Assembly (NCBI RefSeq): GCF_029784135.1 | Contig: NC_073746.1 | Coordinates: 256,718,994 to 256,782,993, forward strand | DNA length: 64,000 bases | Direction of reading: 5' to 3' | Source of the DNA: Toxorhynchites rutilus septentrionalis | Lineage: Eukaryota > Arthropoda > Insecta > Diptera > Culicidae | Shown: positions 1 to 11,099 of the stretch, piece after piece | How the letters are laid out: each line of letters opens with the position of its first letter | How positions within the stretch are numbered: position 1 is the stretch's first letter | Notes under the pieces: model-generated | What the model saw: only the letters and a program-made list of their open reading frames with translations | The model's database searches: none | What the model was told of the DNA's origin: nothing | Position numbers and translations under genes: made by a program

Positions 1-790
1 CTGGGGACAGTTAGGTGGGTTGAGGTCTTTTTCGACGAACATGATGTTGTTTTCCGAAAACCATTGTAGAGTGGAATTGTCATGGTGTGTCGATGCCTAA
101 TCCGGCCAAAATAGAGGAGGAACCTCGTGCTTTCTATAAATTGGAAGCAATATCTTCTTTGAACATTCTTCCACATAAATTTTATTTATAATCCCTTTTG
201 TGAAAAATGTTGACGATCGCATGTCACACGTGCAAATGGCTTGCCAGACGAGCACTTTTTGGCCGAATTTTTCCATCGCAACAGTCGTATCCGCAAATAG
301 TACACTCTACAATCGATTTTGTATAAAATTAGGGTCCCGGCAGCGTTCTGGAATCTTTTTTGACGTATGTTTCGTCATTCATGAGAATACACTGGTTGGG
401 ATTGTTCAAAATACGCTCATATAGCTTTTGAGTTAGTGTTTTGGCGCGATCTTGCTGCTCCGGTGTTTGTTTAGCCACTTTTTGCTTTTTATAGGTCTTA
501 AGACCATGTCTCTGTTTAATCCACTGAATTATCCCAACAGTGGTTTTGAACTTCTTGGCCAAATCACGAATAGATGCCTGTTCTACTGAATATAATTTAC
601 AACTTTTCGGTCCAATTCGGGATTACTTGGTCCGGATTTTCGTCCACTTCTGCTGAGATACTCGAAAGAACACTCATTGCCGAACTTTGCGAGGATTCGT
701 TCAACACTTTCTGGACAAACTTTGATTTTTTTTTTTGATATTTTGTGGTATTTCCCTGATAAACACTCTTTTCGGGGCACCAATTGTGCA
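1..790 (-). pseudogene. DD37E-like Tc1/mariner transposase relic, cut by the window edge
   Basis: Read on the minus strand, the segment holds pieces of an IS630-Tc1-mariner transposase in several frames. About 583-783 gives an N-terminal helix-turn-helix-like stretch, and 329-562 gives a linker (RHGLKTYKKQKVAK) followed by the first catalytic block (ILMNDETYVK, first Asp of the triad). At 1-120 comes the second-Asp block (LFWPD, then ASTHHDN) and NPPNCP just before the expected third acidic residue, which lies beyond the left edge. Frameshifts and stops separate the pieces, so this is a dead copy. It resembles the DD37E element at 56.3 kb but is clearly diverged from it. The family call is good; the exact clade is not certain. 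Confidence 0.72.
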
Positions 791-1136
791 GAATTTTCTT
801 TAAAGTTTCCAAATGAATCCGCGACATTTCGAAAACAACTTTATGACCGCGACCAAATGATTTGTGTTTCGATTTTTGACATGTAAGCGTACTCTGATTA
901 CACGTACAAAAAAAATCACCCGTTTGTGTGTAATAACGTGTTAAATGTTTAAGACTACTCTTCGATACACTTCTTATTGTCAGACATAGCGGGTTCTCAA
1001 TACGGACCAGTAGACAGTGGAACTTTTCTTTTCTATATTTAATATGTAATATATTCTCTATGAGTTTATCAGTTTTAAATTTTTTTAAATTTTGAATGAA
1101 ATTTTTTAGTAATATAAAAAACACTGAATAACTAAA
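791..1136. other. Unassigned AT-rich stretch beside the transposase relic
   Basis: An open minus-strand frame continues to 1124, but nothing in it is recognisable. It may be the 5' end of the same dead transposon. Confidence 0.3.
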
Positions 1137-1138
1137 TA

Positions 1139-2272
1139 TAGTGAAAGCTCTCTATAGCGACATCGCAAGGGACCGTCGTTATAGAGAGTTGTCGCTATGA
1201 AAGTTTGTCGCTATAGAGAGCTTAAATGTTGCTATAAGGAGAGATACGCCCAAGCTCACACACACCAATCAAATTATATTAGAAACAAAAGCAATTGATG
1301 TCTAACCATCTTGAAACAAAAAACATTAAACAATGAATATAAAATTCAGCTCATTCGTTCGATACAACGATTTTTCTAGAAGGAAAAAAAAGTAAATTGT
1401 AAACTGATTTTTTGTTAATAAACCAGCATAGATAATCTGAAAAGCATCTGCTTGCTAAGTGAGCTTATAGTTTCATTGTTGAATGCTCCGTCAGGCTCTG
1501 ATTTAATAAATGATTGATTTTATTTATCTCATCGCCGAACAAAATATACCAATTGAACATCATTGAAGCCAGTATTCTTACCCTTTTCACGACTCTAGTC
1601 CATATTTTTGATGATGAATGAATTCGCATTATGCGGCACATTGAATTCATTAGACAATGTTGTCTTTCGAACCTTTGAACTATGTCCAATTTATTTTTAT
1701 CGTTGAAGATTTGTGTGTATTTCAACCCATTTTGAGCAGCGAATGTTTTCGAAGTGAAACAAACGATACTTCAGGTTATTGCCTGAATTTGGTATCAATA
1801 GTCTTATCCATATAACAATTGCGCAAACAATACATTCATTTTTAAATTTATTGCAATTTCATTCTAGGACGGGATTCTTGTACAACAATTCTTCGATTAA
1901 TTTGTTTCAATAAGCTTTCCCTATCTTTTATGGTTTAAATTTCTGTTTTTGTAAGTATCCGAAGATTGAAATCAATTGGGCGTGAACAGATGTTCAAAGT
2001 TGATTAGACCTTACAATACACAACATAGGCTATTTACGTTCGTAGGCACTGACATTGACGCTATGAGTGGAGTGAAATTGAAAACTGTCGCAATAGAGAA
2101 TGTTATGTTTTAGTAAATAGAAGTGATAATGTGTCGTTATAGGGAAAGGTCGTTATAGAGAAATGTCGCAATGAAGAAAAGAATTTCTATGCGATTTTGA
2201 AGGGACCTTTGGACATGTCGTTATAGAGAGATTTGTCGCTATAAAGATTGTCGTTATAGAGAGCATTGACTG
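1139..2272. mobile_element. Non-autonomous pogo/Tigger-like element with TA duplication
   Basis: The ends are inverted: left TAGTGAAAGCTCTCTATAGC, right (reversed) CAGTCAATGCTCTCTATAAC. TA lies on both sides (1137-1138 and 2273-2274). Inside each end the motif GTCGTTATAGAGAG or GTCGCTATAGAGAG repeats several times, as subterminal repeats. The interior (1260-2090) has no transposase reading frame. TA duplications and CAGT-type ends fit the pogo/Tigger branch of Tc1/mariner. The superfamily is an inference from the ends only. Confidence 0.7.
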
Positions 2273-2274
2273 TA

Positions 2275-3206
2275 ACTAAAAAGTTATTTCAAAAATTTTA
2301 ATGCATTCTAAAATAATTTCCGAAATGATAAACAAGCGGATTGATTAATATAATTCCTAAAATTCTACGTCGAAAATGCGGTCGTGTCCTAGATGCAACC
2401 TCTTATATACTTTTTTGTGTTCGTCTCCGTCAAATGAAGGCTATATAAAATGAAAAACTGGGAAGTGACGGGGGATCAGGATGTTTTTAATGATTTCCCA
2501 TATGTTTTACTCTGAGATCAAAGTAGGTGTTGTTAGTTGAAATTCGCGTTGACGTATTTAGCCTCGTTAAGTATTGGTTTAAAGCGAAAATAGGAATGAA
2601 GAAATTTTTTATTTTGTGCTCATTATTTTATCCATACAGAATACAGAAGCTACAGAGGGTAGTTTTTAGTATATTGCATACCACTTTGCCATCTTTCATT
2701 GTGATATGCGCGAATCAACGACTTCTATACTTCTGCCATCATCACTCGATTGTACAATTGATGGATTGAACAAATGATACTTAACAATCAAATACTATTT
2801 TTATTGCCACAAAATTATGGAAAAATCAAATAATGTAATGTTTTAAATATATCCAAATTCAATATGATACAGCTAGCATAACTTAATCCTACGTCATCTA
2901 TGCGGACTGACCCAACTATGTCTAGGACACAACTAACCTAACATTTTTTTTGTTAAAAAATTCTTTTCCTGTGGAAGGGTCCATTTTTAAGCAGTCAACA
3001 CTATAATAAAATAAATATTCTGAACGAAGCTTGTTTTGGCATTTTTCCATTATATTTTATTACAAACGGGTATTCGCGTTCAGGATATGTAATTCAGTAT
3101 AGTTTCGATTGCTCAAAATTTACGCCACTAAAATAGTGAAAACATATAGTGTATCTTTTACCACAAGCTGACTAACATTTGTTCATAATAGATATTGTAA
3201 AGAAAC
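2275..3206. other. Intergenic stretch without recognisable gene
   Basis: AT-rich, with no convincing reading frame. Around 2940-3000 the phrase TTCTTTTCCTGTGGAAGG resembles the interior of the foldback element at 34.7-36.5 kb and may be a fragment of that family. Confidence 0.5.
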
Positions 3207-3219
3207 AACTTTTCCAGCT

Positions 3220-3272
3220 CTGAGACGAACCAGCCCAGGAGGCTGAAAGTCTCAAAAATAAAGAATAAAAAA
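3220..3272 (+). mobile_element. Minimal 53-bp retroposon with 13-bp target-site duplication
   Basis: The 53-bp body starts CTGAGACGAACCAGCCCAGG and ends in an A-rich tail. It is flanked by the exact 13-bp direct repeat AACTTTTCCAGCT at 3207-3219 and 3273-3285. The body can fold: GAGAC pairs with GTCTC and, inside, AGCC pairs with GGCT. A second copy with the same 5' start lies on the minus strand at 39423-39475. The structure is that of a LINE-mobilised transcript; it could be the isolated 3' hairpin and tail of a larger LINE or SINE. Confidence 0.65.
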
Positions 3273-3285
3273 AACTTTTCCAGCT

Positions 3286-4551
3286 GATATAGATTGTGCT
3301 TCTAAAATCAAGCTGCTTCTGATACTGAGAGGGGGTCTAAAGCACGGTATCAATCTTCACAATAGATGATTGAAAAATTTCTAGTGATTCGCAACGTTCT
3401 CAATTTTGGAGGTAATAGATGATCAATTCCAACTCAACAACACACACCACACGCGTGAAAAATCGATTTGAAAACATCTTGTGCATGTGCATGTATCACG
3501 GTATCGAGGCTGCCCACTCTCCCACTCTAGAATGTCTCCAGTAACTGTTTATCAGTCAAATATTATCATTACGTTTTCGGAACTTTCGCGGACTGAACTT
3601 TTTCATAGAATAACTTCACTTTTGTCAAAATGAGATCTCACGATGGGACGATTCCACCCAGCATTCTCACTTAGCGATTCATATTCTGCCATTTGACCTC
3701 ACAAAGAGTAAAAAAATCTCTTTATCGTATCTCGTTCCCCTTCGAGAATGAAGGTCAAAAAACATTAAGTATGACGAAAACATAACGACATACTCTGTCT
3801 CCACTAGTGAAAAGAATACTGCTGATAGGAGCTATAAGTCGGTGGCAAACCCCTCCATCTCAACCGAAGTTTTCTTTATACGCTAGTTTCTCTGTGAATA
3901 ATTCGTCTTGTATATGTTTTCCTCGAGAAAAATCTGATGTATAGAAACATTTGCAAATGTCACATTATTCTGAGTTCGTTTACGTTGAGCAAGAGTCAAA
4001 TTTTTCAACGTTCTGCTGTCCTGATTTTATTGACATTATGTAAAATTTTGTTTGGGATTCAACCACAGGAATGAATGAATGGATGGAACCAATGGAGACC
4101 TGTCACGGTGTCTAGTTTGTTTAATGCGGATATGAACTACAGAGAAATAATCGACAATGTCAAGTGCACACTTACTAACTACGGTTCGTTTCCCTATATG
4201 TCCAATCCTTTCTGAAATGGTGAAGTGATAAGGTACTTTATTTCCGTAGTTTATTTTTCAGCCTGATTCCAACGTTTCAATCGCCTTTAGCACTGAAAGA
4301 TATTCAAAAAAAACAGGTAAACATTCTTCTCCCTGAAACATTTTTCGTTCATTTACCCAGAGTTCACGTAGGAAACGGTGAAATGAAGACATTACCTGTT
4401 CCGCATTCTGTAAAATATGTATACACATCCCAAATGCCATATTGAAATGAATGAAAGCACCAGTGCAAACAACCCACGCTAATGTTGCCGTCAAAAGCTT
4501 CCCGCCCGTGACCGTGACAGGATGACATGAATGCGTTAGCGGGCAGGCACA
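3286..4551. other. Intergenic stretch without recognisable gene
   Basis: No supported coding sequence. Open frames at 4258-4581 on the minus strand overlap the adjacent MITE and have no recognisable content. Confidence 0.5.
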
Positions 4552-5372
4552 CAGTGGTCCCTCAGAAATTCTAGGTGGCATTAAATAGAAAAATTTATGG
4601 AAATGCCTTGAAATTTGGTGTACGGAGGTTTTAGAAGGTGCTGAATCTATTTTTGAGTCATTTTGGTTATGAAACCCAAAGCAAAGGCTGGGGGAGGGGG
4701 TAAAATTTGAAATCTTCGGAAAAACACGTGTGGGGTGTCTAAATATATGTTTTCAATCTTTCTGAACACGTTTTCAATATTCATTTTCCCCAAAACTCAA
4801 AAAGGGGTGCAGGGGGAAGGGATAACATTTTTTTAAAATCGAAAAACGTATGAGGTATCTAAATATTTATGGCTTTTTTCGCAAAGTGGTCAGAAGCGGC
4901 CAGAAGTCACAAAGGGAAAGTGTAGAGGGGACCCTAAGGAAGGCATTTGGTTATAAAAAACTTGGGAGATGTTTGGAGAATTTTTTGTAGGTCTACCTTT
5001 GTATAAATTCAGTGTAGGAAATGTACTTTTCTTTCATTTCACAGCTTCAAAATTTTTTAAAATAAAAACGGAATACAAATTCGAAATCAGTATAAAATTC
5101 TCTATCCAGAACACCATCACATTATTTTTTAACGTATTTTGTTGCACTTGTGCAAAATTTGAAAAACATGCGTGTTTATCGCTACACTGGTTCACTGCAT
5201 CAAACACTACGTTTCCACGTCGTTATCGTAACGATAATCGTCACGGACACTGTTGCCATATGTGATACTAGATGTCTTGAAGGTTATAGAACAAAACTAG
5301 AGCATTCATTCGGTATGGCATAGTTGTTCATTTTTCTATTTAATGCCATCTAGAATTTCTGAGGGACCACTG
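4552..5372. mobile_element. Non-autonomous element with ~45-bp terminal inverted repeats
   Basis: The left end CAGTGGTCCCTCAGAAATTC and the right end (reversed) match over about 45 bp with few differences, continuing through a stretch containing GGCATTAAATAGAAAAAT. The interior of 0.7 kb holds no transposase. Flanks carry AGGCAC on both sides but not in register, so the target duplication is unclear. The CAGTGG ends would suit a hAT relative, which I offer only as a possibility. Confidence 0.65.
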
Positions 5373-5647
5373 TGAGGCACTTCCGCGGCACAGGATACTC
5401 CATCGAGCAAAAAATAAGACTGTCGCAGTTAACCTCACGAATCTCATGTTTTATTTGACTTTTTTTTATTGTGCGAGAAGGTGTGTGCAGATGACTAAGC
5501 AATATTCCACGGCTGTCAGCCCTAGCGTGTGATATCTCCTCACAAATTAGATTTGTGACACAGTATCGTTTGGGCCTGGTAATGCGTGTTTCCTCGACGG
5601 CTCGGCAACAGGAAAATGAAATCGGAGGTTCTCAGTCGTTTCCACCA

Positions 5648-5663
5648 CCCCCCCCCCCCCCCC
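5648..5663 (+). repeat. Homopolymer run of 16 C
   Basis: An uninterrupted run of 16 cytosines in otherwise AT-rich DNA; its length is prone to sequencing error. Confidence 0.9.
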
Positions 5664-5672
5664 GGAGGAAGG

Positions 5673-6366
5673 AAGGATCCTTTTTGTTGTCGGGAAGGGA
5701 GACTTTTCAGTGGATGCTCAAAGTTGACTCAGGATTATAATTTTGAATTTCAACGCACCGTTATGTTGGTTTTGAAAACATCTTCCGAAGATACTTTTAA
5801 CAAAGCTCATGCACATCCCTAGACAAAGCGGTGGGACATCGTTATTGCCAGCTATAGTCATTCCTTAAGAATGCTTTTACGAAACTGAAGGCTATTTACG
5901 AAGAAGAGACTGCTGATGTTTTTCTAAGATGGTATGTTAAAGGCGATAAAGTATAATAAAGCAAAGCTGTAATATGTGCGAATATGACATGCTTGTTTGT
6001 TCATATTGTGAAGGGAAATGGAGGATGGAAGGTTAAAGAAACGGTTAAAGTTTTTTTTAAATATCTGGTACATCACTTATTTATTTATTATTTGTAGCTT
6101 TTGTAGCTCATATATCAGCTATCTTATTTGGTGTGGGCACACTGTGAAATTCATATAATTCACAAACGTATATGTAACGATCAAAACGATGAGTTAATTG
6201 AGTTGTAAATTGTAATGCAAAGTAATGTTGTTTTTTTATTGTAATCGGTTGCACTAAAACATCCAATCATACTCAAACCATACAAATACACAAATTCAAA
6301 CATATAATCCTTGAATTACATAAGTTTTAAGAAGCCGAATTCTTAACTATATTTTTATAATTATAC
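5673..6366. other. Intergenic stretch without recognisable gene
   Basis: No supported gene, RNA or repeat structure; only short chance reading frames. Confidence 0.5.
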
Positions 6367-7155
6367 TAGCTGACCCGGAAAACTTCGTCTCGTTGTTTTT
6401 GTTATCAATACCTTCAAAAATTCACGTTTTCTTACTAAGCGCAAGTTCATGAGTCCAATCGCAGAATCTTCTAATCGACCCCGTTGAATTTACCTTTTAC
6501 TATAAAATTCCTTGTACTTCTACCAAAACTCATCATTCTAATATAAGATTATTTTCAGACACAATTCTCGTTCAAGATTTTTCAACCACTTGCAAATAAC
6601 AGGTTTCTCCGTTACATGGAATGAATGTTTGATACAGAAAATATGATAGAATAAAAACAGACCCCTCCCCTCATCACCCCTTAGAAAGGGGGGAGGAATG
6701 TCCATTCACCATAGAAAAGTTCGTGCCCCCTAAAATCTTCACATGCCTGATTTGGCTCCATTTGCTTGATTTGTTTTCGAGTTATGCTGAAATTAGTTTT
6801 TCCTTTGTATGACAGCCAACCCTTAGAGAGGGTGGGTGGAGTGCCTAACCACCATAGAAACATTCATTGCACCGTAAAACCTCCAAATGCCTAATTTGGT
6901 TTCATTTGCTTGATTTGTTCTTGAGCAATGTAGAAATTTGTGTTTCATTTATACGGCAGCATACCCCCCTCCCAGAGAAGAGGGAGGAGTATCTAACCAC
7001 CGTAAAATCATTTATTGCTTGATTAGTTCTCGAGTAATGCAGAAATTTGTGTATCATTTGTACTTACCAATTTTCATGTAAATCGGTTCAGTAGTTTCCG
7101 AGTCCATATGAATCAGACAGACAGACAGATAGAAATCCATTTTTATATATCTAGA
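6367..7155 (+). mobile_element. Diverged copy of the hairpin-monomer element (TAGCTGACCCGG family)
   Basis: It begins TAGCTGACCCGGAAAACTTC and ends with GACAGACAGACAG followed by TTTTATATATCTAG, the same ends as the three copies inside the 2,775-bp array. Between them are about three to four diverged ~143-bp monomers, each with a GC-rich inverted run of the type CCCTTAGAGAGGG. No coding capacity. It is older than the array copies, judging by divergence. Confidence 0.75.
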
Positions 7156-7614
7156 TATAAACATTTTTTTTTTTTAAATTTTATGGTTAGTAAGATAAAA
7201 ACCGATTACTTGCGGTTGACTCGAGCTTAAAAGGATGACATATTTTTTCCATAAAAGAATGGGATACAAGGAGATTGTAACAATGCCATCAGCATCAAAC
7301 TCAATTCTTAAATTTATTCGTATATTCGTAGTGTACATTTCATTACATTTAATCTTATTCTACTGTTCATAGCAAGGGGATCATTTACTCGCAAAGAACT
7401 TATTTTTTAGGGGTGTATCTAAATTCATTGACGTTTATTTCAGAAAATCGTAACTCGGAATACATTTGCTCAAAATTTGGTGTTCGACAATGTTGTTGGA
7501 AAAACAATGATCTTCATGGGAAGAATAACATAAATAATGTTTCAAATATAAGCTAAAACATTTTCAGTGCTCCTATCAATTAATTCCCAAAGGACTCCAA
7601 TTTCGCTCATCTGT
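7156..7614. other. Intergenic AT-rich stretch
   Basis: Nothing recognisable seen. Confidence 0.45.
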
Positions 7615-7890
7615 ATTAAGTGCGAACAGAAAATGTCGAAACAAAGTGCTGAACAAAAATCCAGAGCGAAAAACCAGGGCCCGTAAGCTGTATAATCGGG
7701 TTTTGCAGAAACCAAATACGTCTATTTTGATGGATGATGAAACTTATGTAAAATACGAAAAATACGAAAATACGAATACGAACTCCTTCTGGACCTCGGT
7801 GTACATAGGTGATTGAAGTCAGCGTCATGAAAGGAACAATTGAAGGCAATATCTACCAAAGTGAGTGTTTGCAGAACATATTGTTTCCAC
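7615..7890 (+). pseudogene. DD37E-like transposase relic
   Basis: Plus-strand pieces in shifting frames give KSRAKTRARKLYNRVLQK, then SILMDDETYVK (first catalytic Asp block), then a damaged AT repeat (AAATACGAA repeated), then MKGTIEGNIYQSECLQNILF. This order and spacing match residues ~128-225 of the intact transposase at 56.4 kb. The ends of the element were not found. Dead fragment. Confidence 0.65.
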
Positions 7891-8399
7891 TATATAAATA
7901 TATAAATAGTTTTTTTTTCAAAATCGAAAAATCACCCTAGGGGTGAATAAAGGAAATCGGGGTTTTAAAAAAAAATTGAGTCTAAATGTCTTAAAATGGC
8001 ATGAAACGTCGAGATCTACTGTCATCCCGAATTTTTTTATCAAAAACCGACACTCTGGGACTTTTTTCTCGGAATATGAAGCAAAAAGTATGGTTTAGGG
8101 TGCTAATGAAAAAGATCATCTCGATTTTTGCTATAGAACTTCGTGTGAAATGTTGATTTACACGATAAAATATCTAAGGCAAAATATTACCTCAATCGGA
8201 CTTCATTTACAAGTGTCGTAGATGTTAAAATTTGAGTTTTTTTTTTAAACGGAAAAATCACCGGAAATCAGGGTTTTCGCAAAAAAATAAATGGGTGCAA
8301 TAACTTCATGATCCAAGCGTGTTGCTTTTTATCGACGACTTGAATAATGCACTTCGTATCATAACGTTAGAACCACTCGATTTTTTCTGAGCTTCCAGA
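7891..8399. other. Intergenic AT-rich stretch
   Basis: Contains phrases such as AAAATCACC and GGGGTTTT repeated at ~7925 and ~8260, but no gene or clear element boundary. Confidence 0.45.
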
Positions 8400-8700
8400 G
8401 ATGGCGGAGGCTCGATTGTTTTAGGGAGAACTTTCTCAGGGTGGGTTGAATCAGATTGCTTTTCCACCAACACGAATGAACAGTCAGGAGTTCACTTCTG
8501 AAACATCTACTGCCGTCTTTGAACCGAAATCACCGTGATGATTGGGTATTCCAACAGAATAGCGCAATACTTATAAAAGTCGAAGGACTTTAACATATTT
8601 AATTTAACTGTGGCTTCAAATACTGGACTACTGTGTTTATTTGCCAGTTCAATACCCAATCGAGAACATGGGCGTCGTGCACAAATCACGTAACGCTAGT
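8400..8700 (+). pseudogene. Tc1-like transposase relic
   Basis: Plus-strand frames show GDDWVFQQN-type sequence (DDWVFQQNSA at ~8540, where Tc1 has a catalytic Asp and this copy has Asn) followed after the usual spacing by PIENMGVVHK (the Glu block PIENMWG of Tc1). Upstream, RVG and RLLFHQHE match the WG...G region that precedes it. Stops and frameshifts are frequent. The fragment covers roughly the second half of a Tc1-family catalytic domain. Confidence 0.6.
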
Positions 8701-9214
8701 AGGGTAGGGTGGAGTGAGTCGAGGTTGTGTTACTTAACCCATTTTATGCCAACCGTTCGAAAAATCGAACAGCAACTTCGATAATGAGCGAGCTGCTTGA
8801 ACTGGAGATTATTCAGCTTCAAGGAATAATCAAGCCAGTAATCATAAATAATGTGGATGGAGGACCAAACGAGAACCCGTTCTAAAAAGGTCATAGATAT
8901 TTCCAAAAATCGCATTTTTAGCGTTACATAATTTGTCCACGACGCCTGATGGGGGATGATCGTACGAAGAATAGATGCAGCTAACAGGTTGTATGACAGT
9001 TTAAAAAGCATGAACGAGCGGCTTCCTCCATGTGGATACAAATTTCCAGATACCGTGGCTTGGTCGGAAGAACGCCGAATAGATTGTTTGAGATGATTAA
9101 AAGCTATGAATGGCATATGCATTAAATACTTGTTGTAATTCATGCGAAATTGATGTTAATTTTGCAAAGCAGTAATAGTTTCACATCTGGTTTCACAAAA
9201 TAATTAAGTTCAGA
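8701..9214. other. Intergenic stretch without recognisable gene
   Basis: A 137-aa minus-strand open frame at 8730-9143 has no recognisable domain and its composition looks like chance. A 20-bp direct repeat links 8842-8861 to 9442-9461. Confidence 0.4.
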
Positions 9215-9440
9215 TGGTCGGTGTTCAGTTAGACCGGACTATGTAACATAATTTTGATTGCGAAGTAATCAAACTCAAAATAAGTAGCTCTCAATCTATT
9301 TCCACAATTGGTTTTCTACAACTCTTAGTTACTCTTTAGCAAAGTTACGTAATTATAATATTACAAAAAAACCTTTTTAAGGTCAATCAACAGGGTTTTA
9401 CGACTGGTTATGTGTACTTGGTTCACTCTGACTGAACAAT
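9215..9440. mobile_element. Short MITE, GTTCAGTYAGA-ended family
   Basis: The left end reads GTTCAGTTAGACCGGACTAT, the right end reversed reads GTTCAGTCAGAGTGAACCAA, so the ends are imperfect inverted repeats. A related copy sits at 23243-23372, and the phrase GGTCTAACTGAAC recurs at ~30774. No coding content. Confidence 0.5.
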
Positions 9441-9461
9441 TTCATAAATAATGTGGATGGA

Positions 9462-10868
9462 TCATATAATAATTCGAAATGAATTTGAAACAGTAGAATT
9501 TCCTCTATTAAACCTATACAATAAAACAAACCGGTTTTATGGCTCGAAATAGTATTTTACTTACCAAAAATAATCTATTAGTATGTACTTGAAAAAATTA
9601 CAGTTATTGATTTTTCTCAAAAAATATGTTTCAACGACACACGAGTTAGCGTGATTTTGAAAGAGTGTTTGCATTCAATGAAAAACCACGATTGTATTTG
9701 GAATCGATTATGAAATGATTAGTAATTTAATTTTTTTACAAGATATAATAATAATATATTCGATCAACTTTTCTATAACTATGCATTGTCTGAAAAGCAC
9801 ACATTGTGCTTCAATATGAGTTACTTCTCCGTGTTCTTTGGAGGACGATGAGAAGAATCTTCTGAAGCGGATATTTTATTTGAAATTCCTTCATTATCTG
9901 TCGAAATTCAAAACAAATATTTGTGTTTCACAAACCCATGTCCGAAATAAAGAGCACATTCAGAAGATGATTTTAAATCCGGATAGATAAAAAAATAACG
10001 ATGAAATTTGTTATTGAAGGAGTTGCATAAGAGTATGTTCATAAAACTATAATCATTAAATAAATTTCATAATTTTCGTTCATTATTGATGTATGGTTTA
10101 AGATTATAATAGAATAACAATAAAATAATGAGCTCTACAAAAATTAAAAACTGATTTCTCTCAAAGAAATGTTGCTGACAAAATGTGTCCGGCATTAAAA
10201 GCAACTGTAAGTAACTGTTTAAGGGTCTGGATTTCGAAGCATTACTAATATTTATAGTGAAAAACTGTAAGCACGCGAGAGACAGCTTTGAAGTAGCCCT
10301 GGTGTGCGAAGAAAAGCGACATTGGTTGTCACCATCAACTGCTGGAAATTTGTTATTCATTCAGCATAATTTACCACTAGTTAATTTTATGTACTGTTAT
10401 AAAGTTAATACTGTTATGAGTTGATCATTTAATGTTAATATCATTTTGACATGTCATTAATCTCACCATATTTTTAATTACGTGTGAATGATGTTTATAT
10501 GCTATTGTGTTATGATGTATCTTATGTTAATAAGAATTTTTTTTCTCTAATATCCTGGTAGTTACCGGACATCCGTATCATCTCTAGTGATTATATCCTA
10601 TACTATATACATTATTTAAACCAAGCTCTTACACATCTGTGGAAACTAAAAAAAAATTGAGTACTGTCGTTACTATTAGTTATGATACGTAGTGTACATC
10701 ATCAGCCAAGTTCGCCAACTGTCCTCATACAATATTCACTGCAAAGACGCTTGCGGAATAGGACTAGATACTGAATGATCTAGCATTACTATGCATATTA
10801 CGTACGACAAGTTGAGATAATTACATTACATTGATCCAATGTAAAAATCGATTATTCTGAAATAGAAA
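9462..10868. other. Intergenic AT-rich stretch
   Basis: No supported gene or element. Short minus-strand open frame at 10067-10360 has no recognisable content. Confidence 0.45.
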
Positions 10869-11072
10869 TCAATACGACAAACCGAACAAGAACCGCGATA
10901 TCCAGTTAATCAGACGCACGTGTCCGGTTCTCGAGGAAACAATTGATAAGATAACATTTTGAGGTATATCAAAATATTTACTACATCCTAGACGAACATC
11001 CTCCTCTTCTTCCGCTGCCGAATGACAAACGACAATACAACCGATGGATAAGCAAAGAATTATTTCTTTCAT
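10869..11072 (-). CDS. Possible first exon of a small secreted protein (tentative)
   Basis: On the minus strand an ATG at 11072 opens a frame beginning MKEIILCLSIGCIVVCHS, a good signal peptide: one Lys, a hydrophobic core rich in Ile, Leu, Cys and Val, then small residues before an acidic run (AAEEEED). It continues through a Cys-containing stretch (VRLGCSKYFDIPQN) and stays open to 10869. A secreted insect protein split by an intron soon after the signal peptide would look like this. I see no strong splice donor, no downstream exon and no clear TATA box at a fitting distance, so it may be chance. Confidence 0.22.
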   Translation of the reverse strand: MKEIILCLSIGCIVVCHSAAEEEEDVRLGCSKYFDIPQNVILSIVSSRTGHVRLINWISRFLFGLSY

Positions 11073-11099
11073 CACGGTCACATTCCACGTGCGGTACTA

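Noticed and set aside
3220..3253. Hammerhead-ribozyme-like hairpin in the mini retroposon
   Set aside because: The conserved CTGATGA and GAAAC cores are not both present.
4258..4581. 107-aa minus-strand frame next to the CAGTGG MITE
   Set aside because: It overlaps the MITE end and has no domain or plausible promoter.
4544..5380. 8-bp target duplication for the 4552-5372 element
   Set aside because: AGGCAC occurs on both sides but offset relative to the ends, so an exact duplication is not shown.
8730..9143. 137-aa minus-strand frame
   Set aside because: No recognisable domain; the composition fits chance in AT-rich DNA.
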